Origin: Rhizobacter sp.
GTDB lineage: Bacteria; Pseudomonadota; Gammaproteobacteria; Burkholderiales; Burkholderiaceae_C
DNA length: 51,843 nt
Reading direction: 5' to 3'
NCBI GenBank assembly: GCA_025350965.1
Contig: JANXWV010000038.1
Location: 1 to 51,843 of the forward strand
Shown: piece by piece, positions 33,596-42,064 of the stretch
Layout: every line of letters starts with the position of its first letter
Numbering within the stretch: the first letter of the stretch is position 1
Notes under the pieces: generated by a model
What the model saw: only the letters and a program-made list of their open reading frames with translations
Told to the model about the DNA's origin: nothing
Database searches by the model: none
Position numbers and translations under genes: made by a program

Positions 33596-33702
33596 TAATG
33601 TGCCAGAAACAAGGGCGCTGCGCGCGCTGGCGTGCTACTTCGGACGAATTCATCGGTACGTTCCCAACTGCAATTTTCGATCAACACTGACTGGAGACCT
33701 TC

Positions 33703-34947
33703 ATGAAAAAGCAACTCGTCACTCTCGCCGTCGCCACTGTGGCGGCCATGCCCGCCTTTGCTCAGCAGCAAAGCGTCGAGGTCCTCCACTGGTGGACTTC
33801 TGGTGGCGAAGCCGCTGCGTTGAACGTCCTGAAGGGCAATTTGGAAAAGCAGGGTGTGAAGTGGAACGACATGCCGGTGGCCGGCGGCGGGGGCGAAGCT
33901 GCCATGACTGCCGTACGCGCACGAGTGACCGCGAGCAACCCGCCGACCGCCGTGCAGATGCTCGGCTTCGACATCACCGACTGGGGCAAGCAAGGCGCAG
34001 TGACTGACCTGAACGCACTGGCCGCGCGCGAAGGCTGGGACAAGACCGTGCCGCTCGCTCTCCAAAAGTTCTCCAAGTACAACGGCAAGTGGATTTCGGC
34101 CCCGGTCAACATTCATTCCACCAACTGGATTTGGGCCAACAAGGAGGTTCTCGCGAAAGCCGGCGTGAAGTCCGAGCCGAAGAACTTCGACGAATTCATC
34201 GCGGCGGCCGAGAAGGTCCAGCAGGCGGGTTTCATCGCGATTGCCCATGGCGGTCAACCCTGGCAAGAGGCGACCGTCTTCGACAGCGTGGTGCTGTCCA
34301 CAGGCGGGATCGAGTACTACAAGAAGGCCTTCATTGAGCTTGACCCGAAGGCGCTCAAATCGGAGACGACCGAGAAGGTCTTTCACCGGATGGGTCAGAT
34401 CCGAAAGCTGGTCGACAAAGACTTCTCCGGACGCGACTGGAACGTTGCCTCCGGCATGGTGATCAGCGGCAAAGCCGGATTCCAGATCATGGGTGACTGG
34501 GCCAAGGGGGAATTCGTCAACGCCAAGCAGGTGCCAGGCAAAGACTTCCTCTGCTATCGCTTCCCGGGCACCCAGGGGACCGTGGCGTTCAACTCGGATC
34601 AATTCGTGATGTTCAAGTTGAACGACGCCGAAAAGAGTGCGGCGCAACTGAAGCTCGCAGCAGCCATCATGGAGCCCGGCTTCCAGTCCGCCTTCAACGT
34701 GGTCAAGGGCTCGGCACCCGCCCGCACCGACGTTTCGGACGCGGCGTTCGACGACTGCGGCAAGAAGGCCATCAAGGACGTGGCAGCTGCGAACAAGGCG
34801 AACACCCTCGTCGGTTCGATCGCGCATGGGCATGCGGTTCCGGCCTCGATCAAGAACGCCTTCTACGACGTGATCACCCGCCATTTCAACGGCCAGATCG
34901 ACGACAAGAAGGCGGTCGCGGAGTTGGTCGCAGCGGCCAAGAACTGA
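33703..34947 (+). CDS. Sugar ABC transporter substrate-binding protein 3
   Basis: A 414-residue binding protein with signal peptide [20 protein letters not shown], followed directly by the mature start [16 protein letters not shown]. It is the same length as and highly similar to binding protein 1 (same [30 protein letters not shown] and [16 protein letters not shown] motifs). GGAG lies before the ATG. It has its own operator-controlled promoter and lies before the porin gene, so it may be the highly expressed version serving the same transporter. Confidence 0.95.
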   Translation: MKKQLVTLAVATVAAMPAFAQQQSVEVLHWWTSGGEAAALNVLKGNLEKQGVKWNDMPVAGGGGEAAMTAVRARVTASNPPTAVQMLGFDITDWGKQGAVTDLNALAAREGWDKTVPLALQKFSKYNGKWISAPVNIHSTNWIWANKEVLAKAGVKSEPKNFDEFIAAAEKVQQAGFIAIAHGGQPWQEATVFDSVVLSTGGIEYYKKAFIELDPKALKSETTEKVFHRMGQIRKLVDKDFSGRDWNVASGMVISGKAGFQIMGDWAKGEFVNAKQVPGKDFLCYRFPGTQGTVAFNSDQFVMFKLNDAEKSAAQLKLAAAIMEPGFQSAFNVVKGSAPARTDVSDAAFDDCGKKAIKDVAAANKANTLVGSIAHGHAVPASIKNAFYDVITRHFNGQIDDKKAVAELVAAAKN

Positions 34948-34956
34948 CGCGCCTTT

Positions 34957-34992
34957 CACCGGTGGCCGGCTCGATTGCGGCGATCACCGGTG
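34957..34992 (+). terminator. Strong hairpin between binding protein 3 and porin
   Basis: CACCGGTG-GCCG, a nine-base loop, then CGGC-gat-CACCGGTG, giving a 12-bp stem with a three-base bulge ten bases after the binding-protein stop. No T-run follows, so it may stabilise the upstream mRNA or attenuate read-through into the porin gene rather than fully terminate. Confidence 0.45.
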
Positions 34993-35126
34993 CGGCACGT
35001 TAGGTCGCGTCCACCAACTTCACCAAAGTCCGGCGAGGCCCGTTGTCACGGCTCTCGCGGATGAGCTTCTGCTCGACAAATTGCTTTTCTGCCAGTCCTC
35101 CAAACCAACATCAGGAGATATACAAA

Positions 35127-36506
35127 ATGAAACTTCACACGATGCGCGCAACAGCGATGGCCGCGGCTTTTCTCGCAGCTGCAACGAACGCAGCTGCGGC
35201 CGACAAGCCGGAATCGGAATCGGGCCCCGCGATGGCCCAGGCGCAGCTCGAAATGGCCACGTCGGCTGCGCGCAAAGCGCTGGATGAACTTGGCTTGCAA
35301 CTCTCGGGCTATATGCGCAGCGGTGCGTACTACGCCAAAGACGGTTTGCCCAAGGGCCACTACGGCCTGGGCGACATCGGCTTCACGCGGCTTGGCAACG
35401 AGGGTGATAACTATTTCGAATTCGGCATCGGCAAGAGGTGGGACATTGCAGGAGCCAAGGTCAGTACCTTCTGGATGCCTTACGCCTACAACGCACAGTG
35501 CTGCAATGCCTCTGGCACCAAGCAGATCTTCGCTGACATCAAGGGGCTTGCGTTCGCACCCGACCTGGGCTTCTGGGCGGGCCAGCGCTACCACCGCATC
35601 CAGGACCTGCACATCATCGACCAATGGCTGATGGAAGACGGGGACAACTTCGGCGCCGGTGTCGACAACATCAAGCTCGGATCGATGGGTGGCACGCTGC
35701 ACGTCTCCGTCTACAACGAAGGCAACACCGACAACAGCAAGTCGACCAGCAGCGGCAAGCGCCTGAACCTTCAGGTGCGTGATCTGGCGGTTGCACCAGG
35801 CGGAACGCTGAACCTGACTGCAGGCATCGTGAGAGGCGACTTCGCAGACAAAAACACCAGTTTCGCGCTCGGACTTCTTTATAACCAGAAGATCGACACG
35901 CTGACGAATTCGCTGTTCATTCAAGGTTCGAACGGGCATGCCGACTTGCGCGGCAAGTTCTACGCGCTCAACGGTTCGACCACGACCACCACAAGCAGCC
36001 CGTTTGTCTGCACCGTGGTTGCAAACCCAGATGGCAGCTGCCCCACGGCAGGCCTGGCGCCGAACCCCAATCCGACGACCGTTACTGCAACGACGAACAA
36101 CTCGGGCGCGAAGCAGTTCCGGATCCTTGACGCGATCAACTGGCAGAGCGGGCTGTTCGGCGGCCAGGCATTCATCGGCTACCAGACGATTCAGCCCGAA
36201 AATACCGGCAAGATGACGAAGAACGTGGGGCTAGGTGGTCGCTTGTCATACGGTGTTGCGCCGAATATCAAGTTGTACGGTGAAGCCAACATCGCCACGC
36301 TCAAGACCGACGGCAGCGATTCGCAAAGCCTGAACAAGGAAACGATTGCCGTTGCCATTGCGCCGAACACCGATTTCTGGACGCGCCCCGAGATTCGCCT
36401 CTACCTGACGCGGGTCGGCGGCAACGACGCGGTGAGGGCCGCAGGCACGTTCGGTACCCGATCCAGTGCTCTTCTCGCCGGGGTGCAGGTCGAAGCCTGG
36501 TGGTGA
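35127..36506 (+). CDS. LamB/maltoporin-like outer-membrane carbohydrate porin
   Basis: A 459-residue porin. The signal peptide (MKLHTMRATAMAAAFLAAA, cleaved near AAA-ADKP) is followed by a short helical, Ala-rich segment (residues ~35-55) and an 18-strand-type barrel beginning LSGYMRSGAYYAKDG, the maltoporin family start. YFEFGIGKRWD and FWAGQRYYH-like motifs (FWAGQRYHRIQDLH) are typical of LamB/ScrY. The chain ends with an aromatic residue (VEAWW) as required for barrel assembly. A Thr/Pro-rich insertion with two cysteines (~residues 290-325) is probably a surface loop. AGGAG lies nine bases before the ATG. It should admit the sugar captured by the three binding proteins. Confidence 0.93.
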   Translation: MKLHTMRATAMAAAFLAAATNAAAADKPESESGPAMAQAQLEMATSAARKALDELGLQLSGYMRSGAYYAKDGLPKGHYGLGDIGFTRLGNEGDNYFEFGIGKRWDIAGAKVSTFWMPYAYNAQCCNASGTKQIFADIKGLAFAPDLGFWAGQRYHRIQDLHIIDQWLMEDGDNFGAGVDNIKLGSMGGTLHVSVYNEGNTDNSKSTSSGKRLNLQVRDLAVAPGGTLNLTAGIVRGDFADKNTSFALGLLYNQKIDTLTNSLFIQGSNGHADLRGKFYALNGSTTTTTSSPFVCTVVANPDGSCPTAGLAPNPNPTTVTATTNNSGAKQFRILDAINWQSGLFGGQAFIGYQTIQPENTGKMTKNVGLGGRLSYGVAPNIKLYGEANIATLKTDGSDSQSLNKETIAVAIAPNTDFWTRPEIRLYLTRVGGNDAVRAAGTFGTRSSALLAGVQVEAWW

Positions 36507-36892
36507 TCGGAGTTTGATGCCGGGCATCTTGCGGGGCGCAGCGCCCACGGGTGACAACGACATGTCGCGAAAGCGCTGCTGCACGAGCGACAGGTCTCGT
36601 GTGGCTGCCCGCTGTGTGAGGACCTTCCTTCCGCGCGCGGAGCTGCCGAGCCTCTGAAGTTGAGGACGCCGACTTGTGCGGGTCGAACGCCGCTCGCGTT
36701 TTCCGCGCGCGCCGGACTGTCCCGACATGGCGGTTCGGCCGCTCGCGCTCAAATCGAACCCTTGAAACACCGCCGGAGCTTCGATGCACGTTTCCAAGCA
36801 GCATCAAGCCAGCCTGTTCGGTGCCGAACTCGGCACCTACAGAAATCGTACGCGGCCTTTTGAACCACACCGGCTTTCGAGGAGGCCTGTTG
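36507..36892. other. Non-coding stretch after the porin gene
   Basis: Apart from the two hairpins at its start, nothing is recognised. Open frames are short, mixed in codon use and lack ribosome sites. It may be decayed sequence like the pseudogene next to it. Confidence 0.5.
36516..36545 (+). terminator. Two small hairpins after the porin gene
   Basis: GATGC-CGG-GCATC followed by TT (36516-36530), and GGGCG-CAG-CGCCC (36533-36545), directly after the porin stop. They plausibly end the sugar locus; the T-tract is too short for confidence. Confidence 0.35.
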
Positions 36893-37267
36893 GCTTGAGT
36901 CAGTCCGGAGGAACTGGGCATTCCCGTCTACGACAGTATTGCGACGGGGGTGTGGAAATCCTTGCGCATGGTCGGTGCCGACACCCGGCGCCCGCAGCAA
37001 CGCCCGTGGCCTTGTCGAGCGGCACGACGTGGCCTTCCTTGTCGGTGTCGTACTTCAGCATGTTCCAGGGCAGCGGGTAGCGCCCCGTGCCCATGCCGCG
37101 GAAGCCGCCGAACTCGAGTACGGCACAGCGCAATTGAACGGAACGTTTGTCGATCATGAGTTTGCCGACCGAGCCGAGCTTGTCGCCCGACGCGTTGTAA
37201 ACGTTGGTGCCTTCGACTCGGTCGGTGGAAAGACGTCGTGGGTGCTGGTGAGCGAAGTTGCCTTCAT
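36893..37267 (-). pseudogene. PRC-barrel domain protein, frameshifted
   Basis: Three frames together spell a PRC-barrel protein. From the ATG at 37267 comes MKATSLTSTHDVF. A second frame follows with TDRVEGTNVYNASGDKLGS, then MIDKRSVQLR, AVLEFGGF, YPLPWNMLKYDTD and VVPLDKATG (to ~37015). A third frame then holds a likely C-terminus. The second-frame section alone contains most of the barrel. Two frameshifts (near 37225 and 37015) suggest a degraded gene of the cytoplasmic PRC-barrel family found widely in Burkholderiales. Sequencing error in two places is less likely but possible. Confidence 0.65.
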
Positions 37268-37331
37268 GCGGCCCACGGCAAGGCCAGCGAGTCTCGGCTG
37301 GCTATGATCGAGTCCGCTTCAAACGACACAC

Positions 37332-37895
37332 ATGAACAAGGCCTTCACCAAGGAATCCGACGCCGACTCCGATGACGACGATGCGTTGCCCGGCGCGTTG
37401 CCCGCCTTGCCCGCAGGCTCCAAGAACTACCTCACACCGGCCGGCTACGCCCGCTTGCGTCACGAGTTGATGACGCTGCTGGACGACGAGCGGCCGAAGA
37501 TCGTCGAGGTCGTGTCCTGGGCTGCGAAGAATGGGGACCGTTCCGAGAATGGCGATTACCTCTATGGCAAGAAGCGACTTCGGGAGATCGATCGCCGCAT
37601 CCGCTTCCTGACCAAACGGCTGGACATTGCCGAGGTGGCCGATCCGTCCGTGCACTTCGGTCAGAGCCAGGTGTTTTTCGGCGCGACCGTGACCTATGTG
37701 AACCAGCGTGGCGAAGAGCGCACGATCACGATCAAGGGCATCGACGAGACCGACAACCTGCAAGGCGAGGTGAGTTGGGTGTCACCTGTTGCGCGGGCAC
37801 TGCTGAAAGCCCGCGTGGGCGAAGAAGTTCAACTGATGACCCCAGGCGGCTTGGAGCAGATCGAGGTGCTGAGCGTGAGCTACCCGTCTCCCTAG
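37332..37895 (+). CDS. greB: Transcript cleavage factor GreB
   Basis: A 187-residue protein with an N-terminal acidic extension (ESDADSDDDD, residues ~8-17), then the coiled-coil finger (TPAGYARLRHEL to RFLTKRLDIAEV) containing GDRSENGDYLYGKKRLREID, with the acidic tip residues that reach the RNA polymerase active site, and a C-terminal FKBP-like domain (FFGATVTYVNQ to SVSYPSP). It rescues backtracked RNA polymerase. It is divergent from the PRC-barrel remnant and precedes the PEP-CTERM gene, near spoT and rpoZ as commonly in Burkholderiales. Confidence 0.95.
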   Translation: MNKAFTKESDADSDDDDALPGALPALPAGSKNYLTPAGYARLRHELMTLLDDERPKIVEVVSWAAKNGDRSENGDYLYGKKRLREIDRRIRFLTKRLDIAEVADPSVHFGQSQVFFGATVTYVNQRGEERTITIKGIDETDNLQGEVSWVSPVARALLKARVGEEVQLMTPGGLEQIEVLSVSYPSP

Positions 37896-38016
37896 AAGAG
37901 CAAGTCCAGGTTCGTTGACGCTGCGCGGCGCGAAACCTAAGATGCCCGCTCCGCTGAACGCATGCACGGGGCCCGTGCGCTGGCGGCCCCTCATGGCGGC
38001 CCACGGAGACGTATTC

Positions 38017-38703
38017 ATGAACACTGTCCGACTTGCATGCTCGTTCGGTACTGGTCTGGCGCTTGTGGCTGCGAGCCTCGCGGCGGCGGCCGCGCCAGTC
38101 ACGACAACTTTCAGCGGCGTCGTCACGCAGAACAATCCGCTGGTCGGCACACCGGCAATCGGCTCGCTGCTGGCCGGCAGCTACACCATCGACTCGGCCG
38201 TGACCACGGGCCAGGGGCCGAACTGCGTGGCGGCGGTGGATTGCTGGTCCGGCGTTGGCACGTCATTCACCTGGCAGGGTCAGACGTTCACGCCGCCCGG
38301 GCAGGCAAACTTCTACGGGGTGTTCATCTCCATCACCGACAGCGTGGCGGGCACGGGCTCCGACATTTTTCAAGTCAAGCTCAACGGGCTCGCCGGCTTC
38401 CTCTCGACCGGCACCTTGACGTTCACAGACACCACCGGCTCGGCGTTCGAGGCGGCCGCCAACCCGCTGTTTCCGAATTTCGCTTCGTTCACGTCCGCAA
38501 AGTTCTCCTACGTGCCCGTTTGCATCACGGGCATCGGCTGCGCGCTCAACCCGGTCTACTACGGTGATCTGACTTCACTGAACGTTGCCCCGGCTGTCCC
38601 GGAACCAACGACGGTCGTCCTGTTGATGCTGGGCCTGGCCGCAGTCGTGACTCGGCAACGTACCCGCAGCACCGCACGCAACGAAGCGTCTTCAGCGCCT
38701 TAG
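38017..38703 (+). CDS. PEP-CTERM sorting-domain exported protein
   Basis: A 228-residue secreted protein: signal peptide (residues 1-~27, VRLACSFGTGLALVAASLAAAAA), a beta-rich mature domain with no recognised enzyme motif, and a C-terminal sorting tripartite signal VPEPTTVVLLMLGLAAVV then Arg-rich TRQRTRS. Such proteins are processed by exosortase (EpsH/XrtA) in bacteria that make exopolysaccharide. Two cysteine pairs (NCVAAVDCW and VCITGIGC) may form disulfides. The last four bases overlap the convergent spoT end. No exosortase gene is in the window. Confidence 0.88.
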   Translation: MNTVRLACSFGTGLALVAASLAAAAAPVTTTFSGVVTQNNPLVGTPAIGSLLAGSYTIDSAVTTGQGPNCVAAVDCWSGVGTSFTWQGQTFTPPGQANFYGVFISITDSVAGTGSDIFQVKLNGLAGFLSTGTLTFTDTTGSAFEAAANPLFPNFASFTSAKFSYVPVCITGIGCALNPVYYGDLTSLNVAPAVPEPTTVVLLMLGLAAVVTRQRTRSTARNEASSAP

Positions 38704-40976
38704 GGCTTGACCCGCGCCACCCTCAGCACGCTCGGCGAGCGTTTGAGCGTGCGCATCACCTCGGCCAGGTGCAGGCGGTCGCGCACGCTCAGGCGGAGTT
38801 GCAGTTCTGCCGCATCGGCAGCGGGCTCGTTGCCCATGTCGATGTGCGTGATATCGGCCTCGGCCTCGCTCACGGCCTGAGCCACTTGCGCGAGCACGCC
38901 CTTGCCGTTGCTTACAAGCAGCAGCACGCCGGCCTCGAATGCCCGCGTGGGCTGCTCGGCCCAGTCAACACCCATCCAGTGTTCGCTGTCGCGCTCGAAC
39001 AGGCGCTTGCCCACGCTGCACTCTGCGGTGTGCACCACCAGCCCCTCACCGCGCCCAAGGTAGCCGACGATGGCGTCGCCCGGAATCGGCCGGCAGCAGG
39101 TTGCCAATTGCACTGACGCGCCCTCGTTGCCGTCGATCAGCACCAGGCCTTGCGAGGGCGCGGTGTCGTCGGACCCGTAGCGGCCCATCGTTAGCGTCAG
39201 CGCATCCGGGCGTGCGCCGCGCTCCGTCATCGCCTTGGCCAGGCGCTTGGCCACGATGGTCGCGATCTTGCGGCCCAGGCCGATGTCGGTGAACAGGTCG
39301 GCGCGCGTCTTGTTGCCGCTCCAGCGGGTCAGAAGCTGCCACAGCGCGGCATCGGTGCCATCGAGACCGGGCAGCTGCAGGCCTTCGGCACGCAAGGCCT
39401 GCGCGAGCATTTTCTCGCCAAGATCCTGTGACTCTTCCAGCTCCATGCTCTTCAGGTAGTGGCGGATCTTCGAGCGCGCACGGCCGGTGCGCACGAAGTT
39501 CAGCCACGCCGGGTTGGGCCGCGCGCCGGGCGCGCTGACGATCTCGACCACGTCGCCGCTGCGCAGTTCGGTGCGCAGCGCCACCGGCTCGCTGTTCACC
39601 TTGGCAGCAACGCAATGCGCGCCCACGTCGGTGTGAATGGCATAGGCAAAGTCCACCGGCGTCGCGCCGCGGGGCAGCGCGAGGATCTTTGACTTCGGCG
39701 TAAACACATACACCGCGTCGGGGAACAGGTCGATCTTGACGTGCTCCAGGAACTCGTTCGCGTCGTGGGTTTCGTCTTGTATGTCGATCAGCGACTGCAA
39801 CCACATCGCGCCCAGGCGCTGTGCCTCCTGCACCTGTGCGCCGCCGGTCTTGTAGAGCCAGTGCGCGGCAATGCCTTTTTCCGCGATCGCGTGCATCTGC
39901 TCGGTTCGAATCTGGAATTCCACCGCCGTGCCCAGCGGGCTCACCAGCGTGGTGTGCAGCGACTGGTAGCCATTCGCCTTCGGAATTGCGATGTAGTCCT
40001 TGAAGCGGCCGGGAAGTGGTTTGAAAAGCTGATGGAGCACACCCATCGCCATGTAGCACTCGGTCAACGTGCCGACGACGATGCGAAAGCCGAAGATGTC
40101 GTTCACCTGCGCGAACGTCAGGTGTTTCTCGCGCATCTTCTTGTAGATCGAGAACAGCGTCTTCTCGCGGCCGAACACCTGCACGGCCATCTTGTGCTGC
40201 ACGAAGGCCTTTTCCACGTCGCGCTGAATGCGCTCGACGATGTCGCGGCGGTAGCCTCGCGCTTTCAGCACGGCCTTTGACAGCGCCGCCTGGCGCCATG
40301 GCCGCTGGTGCTGGAACGACAGTTCCTGCAACTCGCGGTAGGTCTGGTTCAGGCCCAGACGGTGCGCGATGGGCGCGTAGATCTCGAGCGTCTCGCGCGA
40401 AATTCGGCTGCGCTTGGCCGGGGCCACCGCATCCATCGTGCGCATGTTGTGCAACCGGTCGGCAAGCTTGATGAGGATCACGCGCACGTCGCGCGCCATC
40501 GCGAGCAGCATCTTGCGGAATGATTCGGCCTGCGACTCTTCGCGGGTCGAGAACTGCAGCTTGTCGAGCTTGGTCAGGCCATCGACCAGGTCGGCGGTCG
40601 GTGCACCGAAGCGCTCGATCAGCTCGGGCTTCGTCACGCCGCAGTCTTCCATTGCGTCGTGCATCAGCGCGGCCATGATCGCTTGCGCGTCGAGCTTCCA
40701 TTCGGCGCAGAGGCCGGCCACCGCAATGGGGTGCGTGATGTACGGCTCGCCGCTGGCGCGGAACTGGCCGAGGTGCGCTTCATCGGCGAAGCGATAGGCA
40801 TCGCGCACTCGCCGAATGTCGGCCGGTTCGAGGTAATCGAGTTTGTGGGTCAGGGCCGCGAATGAGGCGGCCGCAGCATCAGACGGGGGCGGCGTGCTCG
40901 CGCGCTTCGGTGCACCTTGCGTCGTTTTCAACGCAAGCTTTGCATCTTTCAAGTCGTCTGGCGTTCGGACACCCAT
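38700..40976 (-). CDS. spoT: Bifunctional (p)ppGpp synthetase/hydrolase SpoT
   Basis: A 758-residue RelA/SpoT homologue. The N-terminal HD hydrolase domain is intact (YITHPIAVAGL, ALMHDAMED, LIKLADRLHNMRT). It is followed by the synthetase domain (VNDIFGFRIVV, KANGYQSLHT, EFQIRTEQMH), a TGS domain (VYVFTPKSKILALPRGATPVDFAYAIHT), and a C-terminal zinc-finger/ACT region. Since the HD residues are intact, it should both make and degrade (p)ppGpp. About 40 extra Lys/Pro/Ala-rich residues precede the HD domain. It lies downstream of rpoZ on the same strand, the usual gmk-rpoZ-spoT operon. Confidence 0.96.
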   Translation of the reverse strand: MGVRTPDDLKDAKLALKTTQGAPKRASTPPPSDAAAASFAALTHKLDYLEPADIRRVRDAYRFADEAHLGQFRASGEPYITHPIAVAGLCAEWKLDAQAIMAALMHDAMEDCGVTKPELIERFGAPTADLVDGLTKLDKLQFSTREESQAESFRKMLLAMARDVRVILIKLADRLHNMRTMDAVAPAKRSRISRETLEIYAPIAHRLGLNQTYRELQELSFQHQRPWRQAALSKAVLKARGYRRDIVERIQRDVEKAFVQHKMAVQVFGREKTLFSIYKKMREKHLTFAQVNDIFGFRIVVGTLTECYMAMGVLHQLFKPLPGRFKDYIAIPKANGYQSLHTTLVSPLGTAVEFQIRTEQMHAIAEKGIAAHWLYKTGGAQVQEAQRLGAMWLQSLIDIQDETHDANEFLEHVKIDLFPDAVYVFTPKSKILALPRGATPVDFAYAIHTDVGAHCVAAKVNSEPVALRTELRSGDVVEIVSAPGARPNPAWLNFVRTGRARSKIRHYLKSMELEESQDLGEKMLAQALRAEGLQLPGLDGTDAALWQLLTRWSGNKTRADLFTDIGLGRKIATIVAKRLAKAMTERGARPDALTLTMGRYGSDDTAPSQGLVLIDGNEGASVQLATCCRPIPGDAIVGYLGRGEGLVVHTAECSVGKRLFERDSEHWMGVDWAEQPTRAFEAGVLLLVSNGKGVLAQVAQAVSEAEADITHIDMGNEPAADAAELQLRLSVRDRLHLAEVMRTLKRSPSVLRVARVKP

Positions 40977-41086
40977 GCCCGAATTTAACTTGCTTTGAGC
41001 GCCGACCCGGAACGCAGGGTTCGGATCGGTGTCTTCTCGCGGCCCAGGGCGGGCCGGCGGTGTTCAAACGTGAACTCGGGACCGGG

Positions 41087-41290
41087 TCAGACCGGCACCT
41101 TGCGCAGCATCTCGATGCCTACTTCACCGGCCGCGATTTCGCGCAATGCAGTCACGCCAGGCTTGTTCTTCGTTTCGATCTTGGGTGCGTGGCCCTGGCT
41201 CAGCATGCGCGCGCGGTAGGTGGCGGCGAGCACGAGCTGGAAGCGGTTGGGGATCTTGACGAGGCAGTCTTCAACGGTGATGCGGGCCAT
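41087..41290 (-). CDS. rpoZ: RNA polymerase omega subunit RpoZ
   Basis: A 67-residue protein starting [20 protein letters not shown], the canonical omega N-terminus; the chain continues RARMLSQG and [11 protein letters not shown]. It assists RNA polymerase assembly and forms part of the ppGpp site, fitting its place between gmk and spoT. An upstream in-frame start at 41365 would add 25 residues overlapping gmk and is rejected. Confidence 0.96.
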   Translation of the reverse strand: MARITVEDCLVKIPNRFQLVLAATYRARMLSQGHAPKIETKNKPGVTALREIAAGEVGIEMLRKVPV

Positions 41291-41342
41291 GTGCGGGTGT
41301 CCAGGTCGGGTGAAGATCGGGGGTTCAGCCGGCAGGCGCGCC

Positions 41343-41963
41343 TCAGCTGAGTTCGAGTGCTGCAAAGACCGCAGGTCTGCTTCTTTGCAGCGCAGCGTAT
41401 TTGAGTCGCTGCGAATGAACGATCGCTTTCAAATCGAATAGCGCCGTCTCGAACAAAGCATTGATTATAACGAAGTCGAAGTGCCGGGCCTGCGAGACTT
41501 CGATGCGGGCGTTGGCCATGCGCTGGTTGATGACATCGGGCTGATCTTCGCCGCGCCGGTTCAGGCGCTGCTGCAGCTCGTCCCAGCTCGGTGGCAGGAT
41601 GAACACCAGCACCGCGTTGGGGAAGAGCTTGCGGATCTGCAGCGCGCCTTGCCAGTCGATTTCGAGCACCACGTCCTGCCCACCGGTGATGCGCTCTTCG
41701 ATCGCGCTGCGCGAGGTGCCGTACAGGTTGCCGTGTACTTCGGCCCATTCGAGGAAGTCGCCCTGATCGATCATCGCGCGAAACGTGGCTTCGTCCGTGA
41801 AGTGGTATTCGCGCCCTTGCTGTTCCTGCCCACGCGGCGCGCGCGTGGTGTGCGATACGGCGACAACCAGGTGCGAGTCGACCTGCAGCAGCGCGCTGAC
41901 GAGGCTCGACTTGCCGGCCCCGCTGGGGGCGGCCACGACGAAGAGGTTGCCGGGGTATTCCAT
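41343..41963 (-). CDS. gmk: Guanylate kinase
   Basis: A 206-residue enzyme phosphorylating GMP to GDP. The P-loop [10 protein letters not shown] is at residues ~10-19; [19 protein letters not shown] and the GMP-binding [15 protein letters not shown] motifs are intact, as are EIDWQGA and the lid RR. The ATG at 41963 ([10 protein letters not shown]) is chosen over one ten codons upstream. First gene of the gmk-rpoZ-spoT operon. The usual upstream partner yicC is displaced 4 kb away by the AtuA-tviB-tviC insertion. Confidence 0.96.
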   Translation of the reverse strand: MEYPGNLFVVAAPSGAGKSSLVSALLQVDSHLVVAVSHTTRAPRGQEQQGREYHFTDEATFRAMIDQGDFLEWAEVHGNLYGTSRSAIEERITGGQDVVLEIDWQGALQIRKLFPNAVLVFILPPSWDELQQRLNRRGEDQPDVINQRMANARIEVSQARHFDFVIINALFETALFDLKAIVHSQRLKYAALQRSRPAVFAALELS

Positions 41964-42064
41964 GGTGTTGGGGGCGGGCTGGCAAGCATGCAAGTATCGC
42001 CGCTCCGGTTAGCCTCGCAGTCTTTCGCGCTCCCATCCAAACGCGAATCGAGGAGACCTTCTTC

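Larger units (their letters stand above)
33411..33702. other. Divergent regulatory region before binding protein 3
   Basis: These 292 bases are markedly AT-rich at 33545-33600 compared with the flanks. They hold the promoter at 33549-33577 and operators at 33559-33574 and 33580-33595, leaving a predicted 5' leader of ~115 bases before 33703. No gene was found. Confidence 0.7.

Noticed and set aside
36660..36900. Small plus-strand frames after the porin gene
   Set aside because: Mixed codon use, no ribosome sites, and overlap between several frames of equal quality; no evidence for any one being coding.
40995..41025. Possible terminator between rpoZ and spoT
   Set aside because: The imperfect CCGAACCC/GGGTCGG stem has a bulge and no T-run, and a terminator inside the usual gmk-rpoZ-spoT operon is unlikely.
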